NCBI GenBank assembly: GCA_036927565.1
Contig: JAYESD010000009.1
Location: forward strand, 25,821,601-25,885,600
Direction of reading: 5' to 3'
Source of the DNA: Tuctoria greenei
Taxonomy: Eukaryota > Streptophyta > Magnoliopsida > Poales > Poaceae
Length of the DNA: 64,000 nucleotides
In this document: piece after piece, positions 44,552-56,115 of the stretch
How positions within the stretch are numbered: the first letter of the stretch is position 1
How the letters are laid out: each line of letters opens with the position of its first letter
The notes under the pieces: model-generated
Seen by the model: the letters and a program-made list of their open reading frames with translations, nothing else
Told to the model about the DNA's origin: nothing
Database searches by the model: none
Made by a program: the position numbers and the translations under genes

Positions 44552-45858
44552 TCATTGTAGCTTGTCGTCGGTCTCCACTTTGGAGCTCAAGGCAGGCTGC
44601 ACAATGATGCTCCTATAGTTCTCCGTCGCTGTTGTACCAAGTACCTCTTCTTCGGTGTGGTGTTCGTCATTTGGATCCACAAAGTCAGTATCAAGAGAAT
44701 ATTCATCTTCAACATCTGAAATACTATCATACCCGCCATCGTCGCGTTCTATGTATGCTCGTTTGCTCGGGCAATCACTCATCATATGACCAAGTCCCTG
44801 GCAGTGGTGACACTTAATTTCGGAAGTACGAATCGTAGAAGGAGTGGACGACAAAGGCTTGAATCATGTCACCTTGCTTTTCGGCACGCGAGAAGGTGGA
44901 GCAGCAGGTATAGTTCATTGGCCGCCATTGGATGATGTAGTCGCTTCACGGGGGGTCGAAGATGGTGCTGTTTTGGATGGTGTGGGCGTCGAACGCGGCG
45001 TGAAGTTGCTCCTTGTGCGTTGTTGTTGTTGTTGTCGGCCTTGCAATTCTTTTTCTGCCAACATAGCAAGCTGAAACAATCTGTTAACAGTATCATATTC
45101 CTTGTAATCAACAATGTCTTGAATTTCACGCCTGAACCCCCCCCCCCCCCCCCATAAAAAGGAGCTATTTTATCATCCATGTCTTCTACTACCCCACAAT
45201 GCAACATACCCTTTTGTAACTCTTGATAATACTCCTCTATGGACATGTTACCTTGGTCTAAGCGCTGCAATTTTTTGCGAAGGTCCCGCAAAAAAGATGG
45301 AGGAACAAATCGAACACGCATAGCTTCCTTTAATATATCCCATGTTGGAGGATCAGTTCTAGTTTTAACAAGTTCATTCCACCATATGATAGCAAAGTCC
45401 TTAAACTCACTAGTGGCTTGACAAACTCTATGTTGTTCAAGAACAAGATGAGCATTAAATTTTTGCTCTATTGTCATCTCCCAATCAAGATAAGCCTCAG
45501 CATCGTAAGCACAAGAAAAAGAGGGTATAGTAAATTTCACTTTAGCAAAAGGATCATCAGGAGGACGATTATAATTGTTATGATTATTACCTCCCATACC
45601 TCGACGATAAAGTGGCAGTCTTGGCTGATTGTTGTGATCTTCCATATCATCATAAGGATTGTCTTCATGTCTTCCAGTGAGAGGCAACCGAGCGTCAGAA
45701 GTATTCATCCGTAGAGCAAGGTCAAGTTGACGAGTCAAGTTCGCCAGTGACTCCTCCGTTGCTGCGTTGTATTTGGCAAACATATCTGTCATGGTCTTCA
45801 TCATATCACGTAACTCAGCATGTTGAACACATTCATCATCATTGTCTTCTCCTGCCAT
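44552..45858 (-). pseudogene. gag: Gag of element F, frame broken at a 17-base homopolymer
   Basis: The ATG at 45858 opens a frame with an acidic N-terminus and the retrotrans_gag domain (DAEAYLDWEMTIEQKF, FAIIWWNELVK, DLRKKLQRLDQGNMSIEEYY). At 45137-45153 a run of 17 C (G on the coding strand) throws the frame. The correct continuation (DYKEYDTVNRLFQLAMLAEK, QGRQQQQQRTRSNF) lies in another frame down to a stop near 44920. The last frame 44854-44552 has the zinc knuckle CHHCQGLGHMMSDC with all four ligands. Confidence 0.85.
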
Positions 45859-47102
45859 TGTTAGTAGGAAACAAAAGACAACAAAAATTTGTTATCCCTA
45901 TCAACTACAGTGACAATGTGAAAGGTGGAAGAAAACAATCTCTCTCGCTCAAGCATCTTACCATGCTCTTACAAGTGTTCTTACCGACACAGCAGGTGGT
46001 GTGGACGGTGAGATGAACCAGTGAAGCGTGGGGTGATTCAAAGGTACCTGCTATGCTCAAGAGAAATGTGGAGCTTGGATGGCACAATATGGTGGCTAAT
46101 AAGCAGAAAATCATTAACAGTAAACAAAGCTAAATAAGTATTCAATGTAGGAAACTGTTGCTAGTCAACCAAGTGCTCTAGGGCCTAGCACAACACAAGG
46201 AAGTAGAAAGGCAATAGGAAGATATAATGATATAACCAACAATCACAACACAAGTAGTATAGGCCAATTGCTTTAATATGTGTGCTCTTCACTATTTTTT
46301 ATTTCTTGTAATATTTTTTGATATTTTTTCTTTAATCAGGAGCACAAAGATAGGAAGTAAACAAATTTGCAGCTCAATTGGATGTAATATGCGGCCTATG
46401 GAAAATCAAGAAGATTATTTAAAATTCGTGCTGAAACTTCGGAGGTCGGATAGCCTATCTTCTGAGGGGAATTTGGGCAATCTAATTTCGCCGAACACGG
46501 CTACGTGGTGGAAAATCAGATGCAAAATTTTACGTAGATGAATTTGGAAAAAAATGCCCAATTTCGAGTTCGTTTGCAAAAGTTATGACCGTTTTAAGGT
46601 AGGCTGTCCGAGTTATGACTTTTTTGGATGTTGATTCCAACTTAGTTTGAGAACAGAACTCACAATCGGATATGAAAACGATCGGGAATTTGCAGAGCAA
46701 CTAATGGGGTGGTGTGTGATGATTCAAGGATGAGTGGCACAAAGGTTTGTCACCTAATCTAGGGCTAGCGATGCGGGAGTTCACGCAAGGCGGCTAGCTA
46801 GGGCAAACTGATGAACATGGTGGATCGGTTTGTTATTTAGGGATGTAGAATAGGTGCCGAACAACAATAAAACAAGGACAAAACACAATAAATAGGACCC
46901 AAAACACAAAGCTAAACTAGCAACAAGACTCGAACACACGAATGCAAACTCAACAATGCAAACTGAAATACAAAACTCCAGGTACTATAGTATAGGACGC
47001 GGTAAAAACGATCTAATTCTTTTTGTGGCTTTTATGTGGACTCTAGGTATGAAACAAAATCGATCTAATGGAAGAAAAACAAAGATACCTCACGGGCAAC
47101 CT
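45859..47102 (-). other. Leader of element F, no gene
   Basis: About 1.2 kb between the primer binding site and the Gag start. It is AT-rich with only short open frames. A long 5' leader is normal for CRM-type elements. Confidence 0.6.
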
Positions 47103-47105
47103 GAA

Positions 47106-47117
47106 AATCTGATACCA
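47106..47117 (-). other. Primer binding site of element F
   Basis: The minus strand reads TGGTATCAGATT two bases after the 5' LTR end. It is a methionine-tRNA type site, differing in its 3' part from that of the copia elements. Confidence 0.75.
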
Positions 47118-47119
47118 AT

Positions 47120-47982
47120 TGATGAGTAGGTTAAGGCTCGATCTCTCGAAAGGTAAGTCGATTGGGGTGGAGAACTCGACATTGATGATCCGCGACACTC
47201 GAGCAGTTCGATTACCCTGGTAATCACTGCACCGCTGCTCCGTTGGTTATCAACCATGCGGCACACGCTTGACCTCGCCAAGAAGGCTAATCCATGCAAG
47301 CGAACCGAGAACACAAGCAAGAACGTAGAAGACACGATCTGAAATTGAGAAGTTGGGGTCTCACAAACTGTAGAACGGCAAAATTGTTATTCTAAGAAAA
47401 ACCCACTGAATATGACCGGCGGATGCAGTATTTAAAGGCTAGGGTTCAACCAAAACACGATTAGACACGTCCCTAATGGACTCATATGGGATACAAGGCC
47501 CAAAGGCCCGATTCAGTGGTGCAGCACCGGACAGAAATCTGGACTCGACTTGTTTCAACGATTCCCAATGACCCCGGAGAAATTTTGAGGTGGGACCAGA
47601 GCCATTTGAAATTTTATCTTCTCCTCTTTCCGTTCATATGTGGGACATCGAAAATGGAGTCCGTATGCATCCTGGGTGTCCTTTTTAAAGTGGACTGCTC
47701 CTGGACTCTGAGTTGAACTCAAGTCCGAGTTGTAAATTGATTTCATCAACTTGTGGACGTCCCAACAGGTTCTCCATGTTCCCAAGGCCTCTTCCCTTCT
47801 CTTGTTGATCTTCTCCATTGTTCCTAATAAGAATTAAATCATAACATAGCAATCTATTCTCAAACTCACATGCAAAGGAAGTTAGGAACGAATTCACATG
47901 ATAATTTATTAACCATGCTCGTGCTCTTGTGATGGGTCCTTGCAGTTCAATGTGCGTCTCCGCTGTTGTGATGTCCTCATCA
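47120..47982 (-). repeat. 5' LTR of element F
   Basis: Same length (863 bp) as the left LTR, with clean TGATGAG and CTCATCA ends and CAAAC following. It also contains the integrase tail frame (47897-47685), as expected from the LTR copy. Divergence from the left LTR is several percent by eye. Confidence 0.92.
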
Positions 47983-47987
47983 CAAAC

Positions 47988-49090
47988 TCTGTAAGGCTCT
48001 CTATGGCCTCAAACAAGCTCCAAGAGCTTGGTATGAGTGACTTAGAGATTTTGTAACTCAAAATTGGTTTAAAATTGGTAAAGCTGGTTATACCTTGTTC
48101 ACAAAACATTTTGATGATCATCCATTTGTATGTCAAATTATGTTGATGATATCATCTTTGGTTCTACTATAAAGTCTTTTTGTGAAGAATTTAGCAATAT
48201 TATGATAGACAGATTCGAGATGTCGATGATGGGCAAATTAAAGTTCTTCTTGGGATCCAAGTGAAGCAATTAAGAGAAGACACGTTTATAAGACAAACCA
48301 AGTACATGCAAGACATCCTCAAGAAGTCAATAGGGACAAGGCCAAGTCCATCAAGACACCCATGGCAACTAATGGACATCTCGATCTCAACGAAGATGGT
48401 CCAAATGTGGATAAAAAGGTATATTGGTCTATGATTGGCTCATTACTCTATTTATGTGCATCTAGGCCAGATATTATGCTTAGTTTAAGTATGTGTGCAA
48501 GGTTTCGAGCCGCACCTAAAGAGTGCCATTTAATAGCTGTAAAAAGAATTTTAAGATACCTTGTGCACACACCCAACTTGGGCCTTTGGTATCCCAAAGG
48601 ATCCAAGTTTAACTTGATAGGTTATTCTGATGCCGACTATGCAGGATGCAAAGTCGATAGAAAGAGCACATTTGGGACTAGGCAATTTCTTGGCAGATCC
48701 TTAGTTTCATGGTCATCTAAAAAGCAAAACTCCATTGCTCTTTCCACAGCTGAAGCGAAGTATGTTGCAGCCGGTAGTTGTTGCGCACAACTACTTTGGA
48801 TGTGACAAACTCTAAGGGATTATGGTTACAATCTGAACCATATTCCACTCCTATGTGATAACGAGAGTGCCATAAAAATTGCACACAATCTAGTAGAGCA
48901 CTCAAGAACTAAGCACATAGATATTCGTCATCATTTCTTAAGAGATCATTCATTAAAATGTGACATAGTTATCTCACATGTTAGGACTGAAAAATAACTT
49001 GCAGACATTTTCACCAAGCCATTAGATGAAAAGAGGTTTTGTGAGCTAAGAAATGAGCTAAATATACTCGACTCCAGAAATGTGGCTTGA
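47988..49090 (+). pseudogene. pol: Continuation of element E pol: RT and RNase H
   Basis: RT resumes with KALYGLKQAPRAWYE. Near 48139 a single-base loss shifts the frame within the RT YVDD site. Further small losses occur near 48250-48330. The frame 48362-48805 is RNase H (GYSDADYAGCKVDRK, SLVSWSSKKQNSIALST). A tail with HIDIRHHFLRDH and IFTKPLDEKRF runs to the stop near 49090. Confidence 0.85.
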
Positions 49091-49991
49091 AACACTGCAT
49101 ACCTGATTGTGATTTCAAAATTTTTCATTTTTGCAAAAATTTGCCCCTTATCTCAATTTTCTCTTGAAAACTATTTAAATAAGTAAATCTTGGTGAATTG
49201 TGGCCATTGTATGGTTGTTGGTTGCTTATTCGTCATGTTCATCAAGATTATTTGTGAAATGATGTCCTTTAGATCACTATTAGATCAAACACCCAAAATC
49301 AAGTTGATCAATTCTGTTCTGTCCTGCTGACACCGAACTAGTCCGGCGTCAGCACCGGACTAGTCCGTTGCCTCATACTAGTCCGGCCCTGGTCCAGCAT
49401 ACCGGACTTGTCCGGTGTTGACCGAACTAGTATGACTATATCGGGGTTTACCCTAGCCCGCCGCTAGGAGCTCATCCACCACATCTCATAATCTCTTTTG
49501 CTCTCTCTCTCTTCAAGCGTGAGCTCCAAAGGCGAATTTTTGCTTCCTGCCATCAAAATCGCAAATTTCTCCAAGGGAAATCCTCTTCTCGGCGCGGAGC
49601 TTGTCCACTCCGGACTAATCCGGACCATACTCCACTCCTTGAACTCAAATCTTCAATTTTTGGTAAAATCTCACTCAAACCAGCTCTCATCTTTTCTTAC
49701 TTTTTGCTTATTTTTCTTGACTCCTAGGGCATACATTACTCTTCTAGATGTATTCCTACTGTTTCCTATTCATTGTGAATCAATTCGAGCTAGGTTTGTT
49801 GAAAATAGGAAATTAGGGTTCTTATGCCAGACCGGACTAGTCTGGTGTTCAAGTACGAACAAGTCCGGTACTTCGGAAAAGTCCGCACTATAAAAACGAA
49901 CAAGTCCCGTACCTGAGAATTGGAACCTCTAAATTCTTATTTGCACATAGTCTCAAATCAATTCTAATCAATCCTTGAATTCCTTTGTCAA
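49091..49991 (+). promoter_or_regulatory. Spacer of element E with dyad array and TATA-like box
   Basis: Dyads cluster at 49332-49445 (perfect CGGACTAGTCCG at 49356-49367, perfect CGGACTTGTCCG at about 49402-49413) and at 49830-49885. TATAAAAA follows at 49889-49896, about 100 bp before the ATG at 49992. A T-rich stretch and TCTTCAGG surround the start. The layout matches the LTR U3-TATA arrangement of the same element. Confidence 0.6.
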
Positions 49992-50887
49992 TGTCTTCAG
50001 GTTCCGAGGACAACTCTTTTGATTATGATGAAGAGCATGATCGTGCTAGAGTGGAAAGAGAGAAAGAGAGGGTGATGAAAAAAAGACACGTCAACAATGT
50101 TCACTCCTCTCCTGCCAATGATGTACTTCCCAAGAAGAGGAGAGTGGTGGTGAAGAAACCAATAAGCAAGGAAGGTGTTGGGAGTTCATTGGCACCCAAG
50201 AGAACTCTCAACAAGGGCAAAGGACTGGCTAGTGGTCCTATTGGCCCATTGAAGATAAAGGCTCCTATTCATCGCAATAGGCAACCCTCTAGTGATGACT
50301 TTCTAGGAAAAGGGAGTGAATTGGCTGACAAGTTCAGAAAGCTGGAAGTCTATGATCAGCCCAAACAATTAGCTGACCCCAGATTTTGGAGCAATTTCCA
50401 TGCTGACTATTATGAGCATGTATATATGAAGATGAGGAACCCAGTGATTGAAAGTTAGTGGGTCAATATCACTTACCTCCAGTCCAAGAGATGCCAAGCT
50501 TATCAATAGGTCCTAGAGGCATTGGAGCGACATGGACTGAAGGATCTTGTTTCCATCCAGTGGGACTAGAACAATGATGTCATCACTCAATTCTACTCTA
50601 ATCTATACTTTGCTCGTTATGACGGAGCCGAAATGATATGGATGACACGTGGAGCGAAGTACAGTGTCACGTATGAAGAATTTGCCAGAATTCTTCACCT
50701 TGAAGATTCTTTGGAGAATGGCATCATCATTCACAACCTAAAGCCTCTGGAGAAAGATGAGCTCAACTTTCTCTATGATACAAGAATGACATACAAGTCT
50801 CCAACTACCAAATACTTGAAGCCTACTTTGCAGTGCTGAATAGAATCATGAGGAAGACCATAGCTCCTAAGGAGGGAGATGCAGGGA
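49992..50887 (+). pseudogene. Extra 3' ORF of element E, first part
   Basis: It starts MSSGSEDNSFDYDEEHDRAR and is rich in basic clusters (VLPKKRRVVVKKP, a nuclear-localisation-like stretch). It reaches DPRFWSNFHADYYEHVY before a stop at 50458. The core continues with GLKDLVSIQWD, VITQFYSNLYFARYDG, IWMTRGAKYSVTYEEFARIL (50633-50695) and LENGIIIHNLKPLEKDEL. A frameshift near 50810 leads to LNRIMRKTIAPKEGDAG, where insertion J starts. Collinear with C and, more distantly, D. Confidence 0.65.
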
Positions 50888-50892
50888 CTATC

Positions 50893-53800
50893 TGTGGGGT
50901 CCGGAGTCCACACATTCCTGGAATTGCAATTGTGTGGTGTCGTGCGATGCGGCACCCAACAACACACAGAAAAAGATACATCGTATTAGATAAAAAAACA
51001 TAGTATTATACAAGCTTTGTCTTTTACAAATAATATACATTTAATTACACTAGAGCGGAAGATAAGTTCATAGCTCTCGACACTCAAGCCTAAGCTATGC
51101 AAAAGTCATTCCGTTGAACCCTAGAACGGAATCACACTGCCAGCACACAGAAAACATCACGGCGGCGTGCAGGGTTCCCACTCGGCCGTGTACCCCGACG
51201 GGGGCAACGCCTCACCGGCAAACCCTTCATCATAAACGTCAACATCTGCAGCAAAAACTTAAAATAGCAACCGTGAGCACGAAGGCTCAGCAAGACTTAA
51301 CCGTCTCCACTAAGCATGGAACTCTATATGCAGCATAAACATAATATAGGACGGCAGATTGCAATAAAAGACTCGCCTAAATTTTAGTCCTTACTTTCAG
51401 CTTTTAGCAGCAAATTAAAGCTTCATAAATCTGAAATTTAGTGAACAATCTGATCTAAACATACAAGCATCAATACATAATTATTCCATAAAGCATGATT
51501 CAATAATATTCAGCTCCAAATAATTAACTACGTCATGACTCAGTGAACAAGCGGTACTCAATAACCGCTAGGGAAGGCGACTCGAATTGATATAAACCTG
51601 CAGGGATACCCGAATAGCACGACACATACACCACTACAAGGATTCCACCCTGTTGCAAAGATTGTACTGCAACGAATACTAAATCGTTGCAGTAAGCTTG
51701 GTCTTTTGCCATGATTCACTAGTTCATGGCATTAGCATCTATCGACACAGAAAACGATCGTTGCATTAGGATCTGTTGCCACGATTCACTAGTTCGTGGC
51801 ATTAGGATCTATCGCCACAAATTTGTTGCCACGATTCACTAGTTTGTCGTATTAGCATCTATCGCCACGGGACACGATCGTTGCGCTAGGTTCTGTTGCC
51901 ACAATTCACTAGTTCGTGGCATTAGGATCTGTCGCAACGATTCAATCGGAGCTGCGATGGCACACTCCACTCATGTTGTTTGCAGCAACATTTCACCTGC
52001 CACCTACACGCTGATCCGGTCCCATCGCTACGAGCAGGAGGCCCCCACATGGAGTACGATGTACCCGCTGGCAGGTTTACACCTTGCTGCTCTCAACCCA
52101 TACCTATAAGGCGGTAGGGTATGCCTTGACGCTAAGGTGGATAAGTTACATCTGTTTACTGGGTCCGATATATCTAGTATGCCATCAGTAATTCAAACTT
52201 GCTCAACAGGGCCGCACACAGATCGGTCCTTGACCGACACAGGCACAACTACAGCTCATAGGCATGTCCTGCTGCTCTTAATCCGTGCCCGGTCTCATAT
52301 TTAATCAAATTGTGAATCTTTCACTCACCAATCCCGTGTGAACCCAATTCCTGAACTCGCGAGTAGATTCCAACTACTCGACTTCTACCGAATCAACTAT
52401 AACATTAAGCATAGCATGGACACATCGAGGACTCAACCATCTACCCTTCTCTCATGGGTTCTCTGGTCATGCACGTGAAAAACTCCAAGAAAATCATAGA
52501 CTTAATGTAAATACATCCTAACCCATAAAGTGTGATACAAATAAAATTTTAAACACTATTAAATGCAAACCGGGGCTTGTCTGGCTGTGAGACAGGATTA
52601 AAGTTAGTCTCCAGGTTGATGACTTCCAGTGGCTCCGGGGTCTCCTCGAGCTCGGCAACTATTTGATATGCAGAGAATAATGCAAGTGAATCAATATTGG
52701 GATTATTGCATAGCTTAAAGGAAATACAGTCAAGTATATTAAATGATGGCCACTAGTTCTGGAAATTTTACAGAGGACACTAGGCACCATGGGTGAGGTT
52801 CTGGATAAATTTGGGCTAAGTTCATGAAAGTCTCTGTTGTATAAAATTCAATGTACTGAAACTCTTCCCAGAATTTTCATGGGCAACCTGGGACTTTGTC
52901 ATGGACAAAAGTTTGTTTTCTATTTAGAGGAGGTCAAGTGTGTCTCAAAAAATTGGTTTCACAATTTCATAAGCATTCTACTGTGAGATATTGAATTTAC
53001 AAGTTTGGACAAATTTCTGAAATGTTTCTGGACATTTTGGAATTTTCAGGTACATAGATATTGGAAGTACAATTTGGCTATGCAATTGAACTTCAATGGA
53101 CATGAAACTTCTACTGGGAGTTAAGGGAATTATTTGGAATGATGTGGACAAATTTGAGAATTTTTTAATGAACGGAGTACTAGTAATTAATTCCAAAGTT
53201 ATTTTGCTTCATGGAATTATTGAGAATAATTTATGGATTTTCATACATATTCAAGTGCACCACTTGAAAGTACAAATCATCCTGGTTCTAACAAAAGTTA
53301 TTTGAGAATTTTTGGACAAATATTCTAGGAGATATGGATTTCCAAGTTGGAGCAATTTCTAGAATTGAACCTAAATAGAAAAGTTTGAATTTAACAGTGG
53401 CCCCCATAGGTTTAAGCCACACGGGGCCACACGGTTCAGGGATGTAGCCACACGGGATCACCGAGCCGCAGCAGATCCAGGGTGCGCGCTCGTTAGGCTG
53501 ACGGCTGGGCCCCACGGGCCTTCGTCAGACTCGCGACACCACAGCGCCAGGGGCAACCGCGGTGGCGCCCGACGGCAGCCGCTCGCCGGTGCCCGTTCCA
53601 GGGCATGGCGGCCCTCCAAACTCGCCGTCCCCACCTAGAAATCTATGAGCAACTTGACGGTAGGGCTTCCAACAGCGATAGATAGCCGGAGAAGGGCACC
53701 TATGGCGGCGGCAGAACCTAGGGTTCCGGCGAAGTCGGTTGGGCCCTACGGTGCTCTATTTTGCACGGAGATTGCACCAAAACGTTCCTAGAAAGCTAAG

Positions 53801-55015
53801 AATCAAGATAGGTGGTGCCAAAACCGGTGTAAAGTTCGTGAAACACGAGTTCGCCGGCGAGATGGGGAGTTCAAACTGGCGGCTAGGAAATTGACGATTC
53901 CAGCGTCGTTCCTCGATGAAATCCCTCGGTTTTTCATCGAGGCGGTGCGCCAGGACAAGGGCAAGATAAAATCTAACTAGCACGAGCTATGCCTCAACGT
54001 GGAAAACAAATTTTTGGCCGAGAGGTAGCTCTGTTGATACCCAAAGTTCATCCGAAAACATGGAAATACGGGGGCTAGGAGGCATGGCATGGGCTAGACA
54101 TTTACCAGCAGCTAGTACATGAATAGGCGAACCTTTTTGCTTCTAGGACCAAGGCGAGATGACGCTTGTATCGCCGGGTCGACGTTGAGCAGAGGCGCGG
54201 CAAACAGGGGAAATTCCCGGCAGCCTCGGTTTCAAAGTTAACAGCTTCGGGGATGGCCTAGCTGCACAAGAAATGGATCACATGGCTGCGCAAGAGGTTG
54301 GGGAGTGAGTAGAGGCAAAGAAAAGTGATCAAACCCCAGTACCTTGGCTCCAATTCGGCTGGACAGAGAAGTCGGGAGAGGAGCAGAAATGGAGCTGGGA
54401 CTTCAGGGAATCAGAAGGGATCGACTCAGGGCCGTGGAGGGGGATAAGGAGGGGTTCTGGGCGAGCTGGATGCAGCTGGAGGCAAGCAGGGAGGCAATCA
54501 GCTGGTTGGCAAATTGCATGCGTGTGGTGTCACCCTGGGAAAGAACAGAACAGAGCACACTGCATGACATGTGGGTCCCACTGCTCTCCCTCATCCTCAT
54601 CCTTGCTCAATCAATTCCACCACCTAATTCAATCCAAAATTTGCTAGATATTTCTGGGAAGGCTGGATTAATTAGGTCGAATTTGATTTTTAACTCAGAT
54701 TGTTGATTTGACAAAGTTTCAATTGAATTCAAACTTGAATTTGAGTTGAATTCAATGTAGCTATTGAATTAAATAGAAAACTTGCTTCAAAAATTATGAA
54801 AGTTAGCAGGGAGGCTAATTGAAATATTTAGAAACCATTGGTCAACTCAAATCTTCATGTTAACTTCATTTGAATAGTAGCTAAGTTTATTTTTTTTGAA
54901 TTCCCTCATTTGGAGTTAGTATTTATTTGTTTTTCTCATTTCCTTTTTATTGCTTTTTATTATTCAAATTTTTTCCCTAATTGAACTTTGAACTATTGAA
55001 ATTAGGGCTCTTATA
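50893..55015 (-). mobile_element. Element J: long solo LTR of a gypsy-type element
   Basis: 4.1 kb without a polyprotein frame, flanked by CTATC at 50888-50892 and 55016-55020. The plus strand begins TGTGGGGTCC and ends GGGCTCTTATA, so on the minus strand the 5' dinucleotide has decayed from TG to TA. The block TTGCTGAG...GTGCTCAC (minus, about 51285-51265) also occurs in LTR K. A C/G-rich part at 53400-53750 and AT-rich sequence at 54650-55000 follow. The frame 54344-54706 has no recognisable domain. The host ORF reads in frame from 50887 to 55021 when J is skipped. Confidence 0.75.
51626..51955. repeat. CACTA-like terminus with subterminal repeats inside J
   Basis: It begins near 51632 with CACTACAAGG, resembling a CACTA transposon end, and contains repeated TTGCCACGATTCACTAGTT words. 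GATTCACT (or a variant) lies at about 51713, 51783, 51833 and 51903, so spacing alternates 70-50-70. No opposite terminus was found, so it may be a fragment or an LTR-internal repeat. Confidence 0.4.
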
Positions 55016-55020
55016 CTATC

Positions 55021-55716
55021 CAAGCGACACTCATGACATTGATGAAGGTGATAAGCAAGAGAAGGACCTTCAATGTCTTTGATTACATTTATAATGATAT
55101 TGTGAACATCTCCATCACCCCTAACAGGTCATGTGGCTATGCACACTATATCATGTATATGATTGAGAAGGTGACAGGGCTTGAGTTTGTATAGGATGTT
55201 CCTCACACTGGTCTCAGGCCTTAGAAGCCTACAATTTACACTATATCCTCTTCTCCTACCTCACCTGTAGAGGAACAAAGGTCTAAGAGGGCTCATGAAG
55301 GCACAAGAACTAAAGCTGCTACTCCTACTCCTCCACCTCCTAGAGAGTCCTCCAGTGGTGTGCTGAAGATGATCTTATCCATCTTTGCATCTTGCCACAA
55401 AGTGGGAATTAAGCAGCACAAGGAGAGTCCGGCCAGGAAGAAACATCAATGATATGTGAAGGCCAACGTCAAAGCAATCTGTGAGAAGCTGGAGATGGAG
55501 CCAGTGGGGTCACCTCAGATCTCAGAAGATTTTAAAGAAGATATCACAGAGATGGCACCCCTCTCGGAGCAAGAGTTGGCTTCATTCGGATTGGCTAGTG
55601 CCTCTGCTCCTCATCCTCCTCCTCCTCCTCCTCCTCCTCCTCCTCTACAAGCACCTGAAGATGAAGAAGAAGATGAAGAGAGGACTGAGAGTGAGGGAGG
55701 CATTGGCAATGAGTGA
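55021..55716 (+). pseudogene. Extra 3' ORF of element E, second part
   Basis: It continues the core with FNVFDYIYNDIVNIS, NRSCGYAHYIMYMIEKV and a stop near 55193. A proline/threonine-rich stretch and the C-terminal frame 55456-55716 follow. That frame has an acidic coiled-coil-like segment, an 11-proline run coded by CCT repeats (about 55612-55646) and a Glu-rich tail. The proline run is a likely length-variable microsatellite. Confidence 0.6.
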
Positions 55717-56115
55717 TTCCACTCAATGTTTCCCTTTTTTGGTGCGGTGCCAAAGGGGGAGAGACTGAGACTAGTAGTCTATTTTGTAGCCATTAAGGAC
55801 TTGTGATCAAGGACATGTATCTCGATTTCAAACTGTTGTAATTTATTTTGGATGTGCTTACTTTACTTAATGTGTGATGCCTAGTTTAATGATAATGTGA
55901 TGCTAGTTGCTATAATCGTTAAGTTATTATCTTTTGCTCATCACATTTTTGGATCACACACTCTTTAGGCACCCCACTATAAAGAGTGCATATATGAGAG
56001 AAGTTTTTGTTACTCATCTATCATTCTCATATATGCATACTTTATGAAAAATAAATTTTTACTCTTAATTGTGAAATATCAATTGGTTGTCATCAATCAC
56101 CAAAAAGGGGGAGAT
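55717..56115 (+). other. 3' untranslated part of element E with two polypurine tracts
   Basis: AAAAAGGGGGAGA at 56102-56114 lies directly before LTR3 and is the polypurine primer site. A second similar tract, CAAAGGGGGAGAG at about 55750-55762, lies 350 bp upstream. No gene. Confidence 0.75.

Larger units (their letters stand above)
40482..47982 (-). mobile_element. Element F: CRM-like Ty3/gypsy chromovirus nested in element E
   Basis: It is 7.5 kb with two 863-bp LTRs (40482-41344 and 47120-47982) and CAAAC target duplications at 40477-40481 and 47983-47987. E coding sequence reads on across the site. Minus order: 5' LTR, tRNA-Met type primer site, leader, gag, protease, RT, RNase H, integrase, 3' LTR. 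The left LTR begins TTATGAG instead of TGATGAG, a point change at its terminal dinucleotide. The LTRs differ at many positions, so it is clearly older than D. CRM assignment rests on the TGATGA LTR start, the Gag word EAYLDWEMTIEQKF, and the integrase tail that runs into the LTR. Confidence 0.85.

Noticed and set aside
54344..54706. Plus-strand frame of 120 codons in J
   Set aside because: No domain, and it lies in the variable GC-rich to AT-rich part of a solo LTR.
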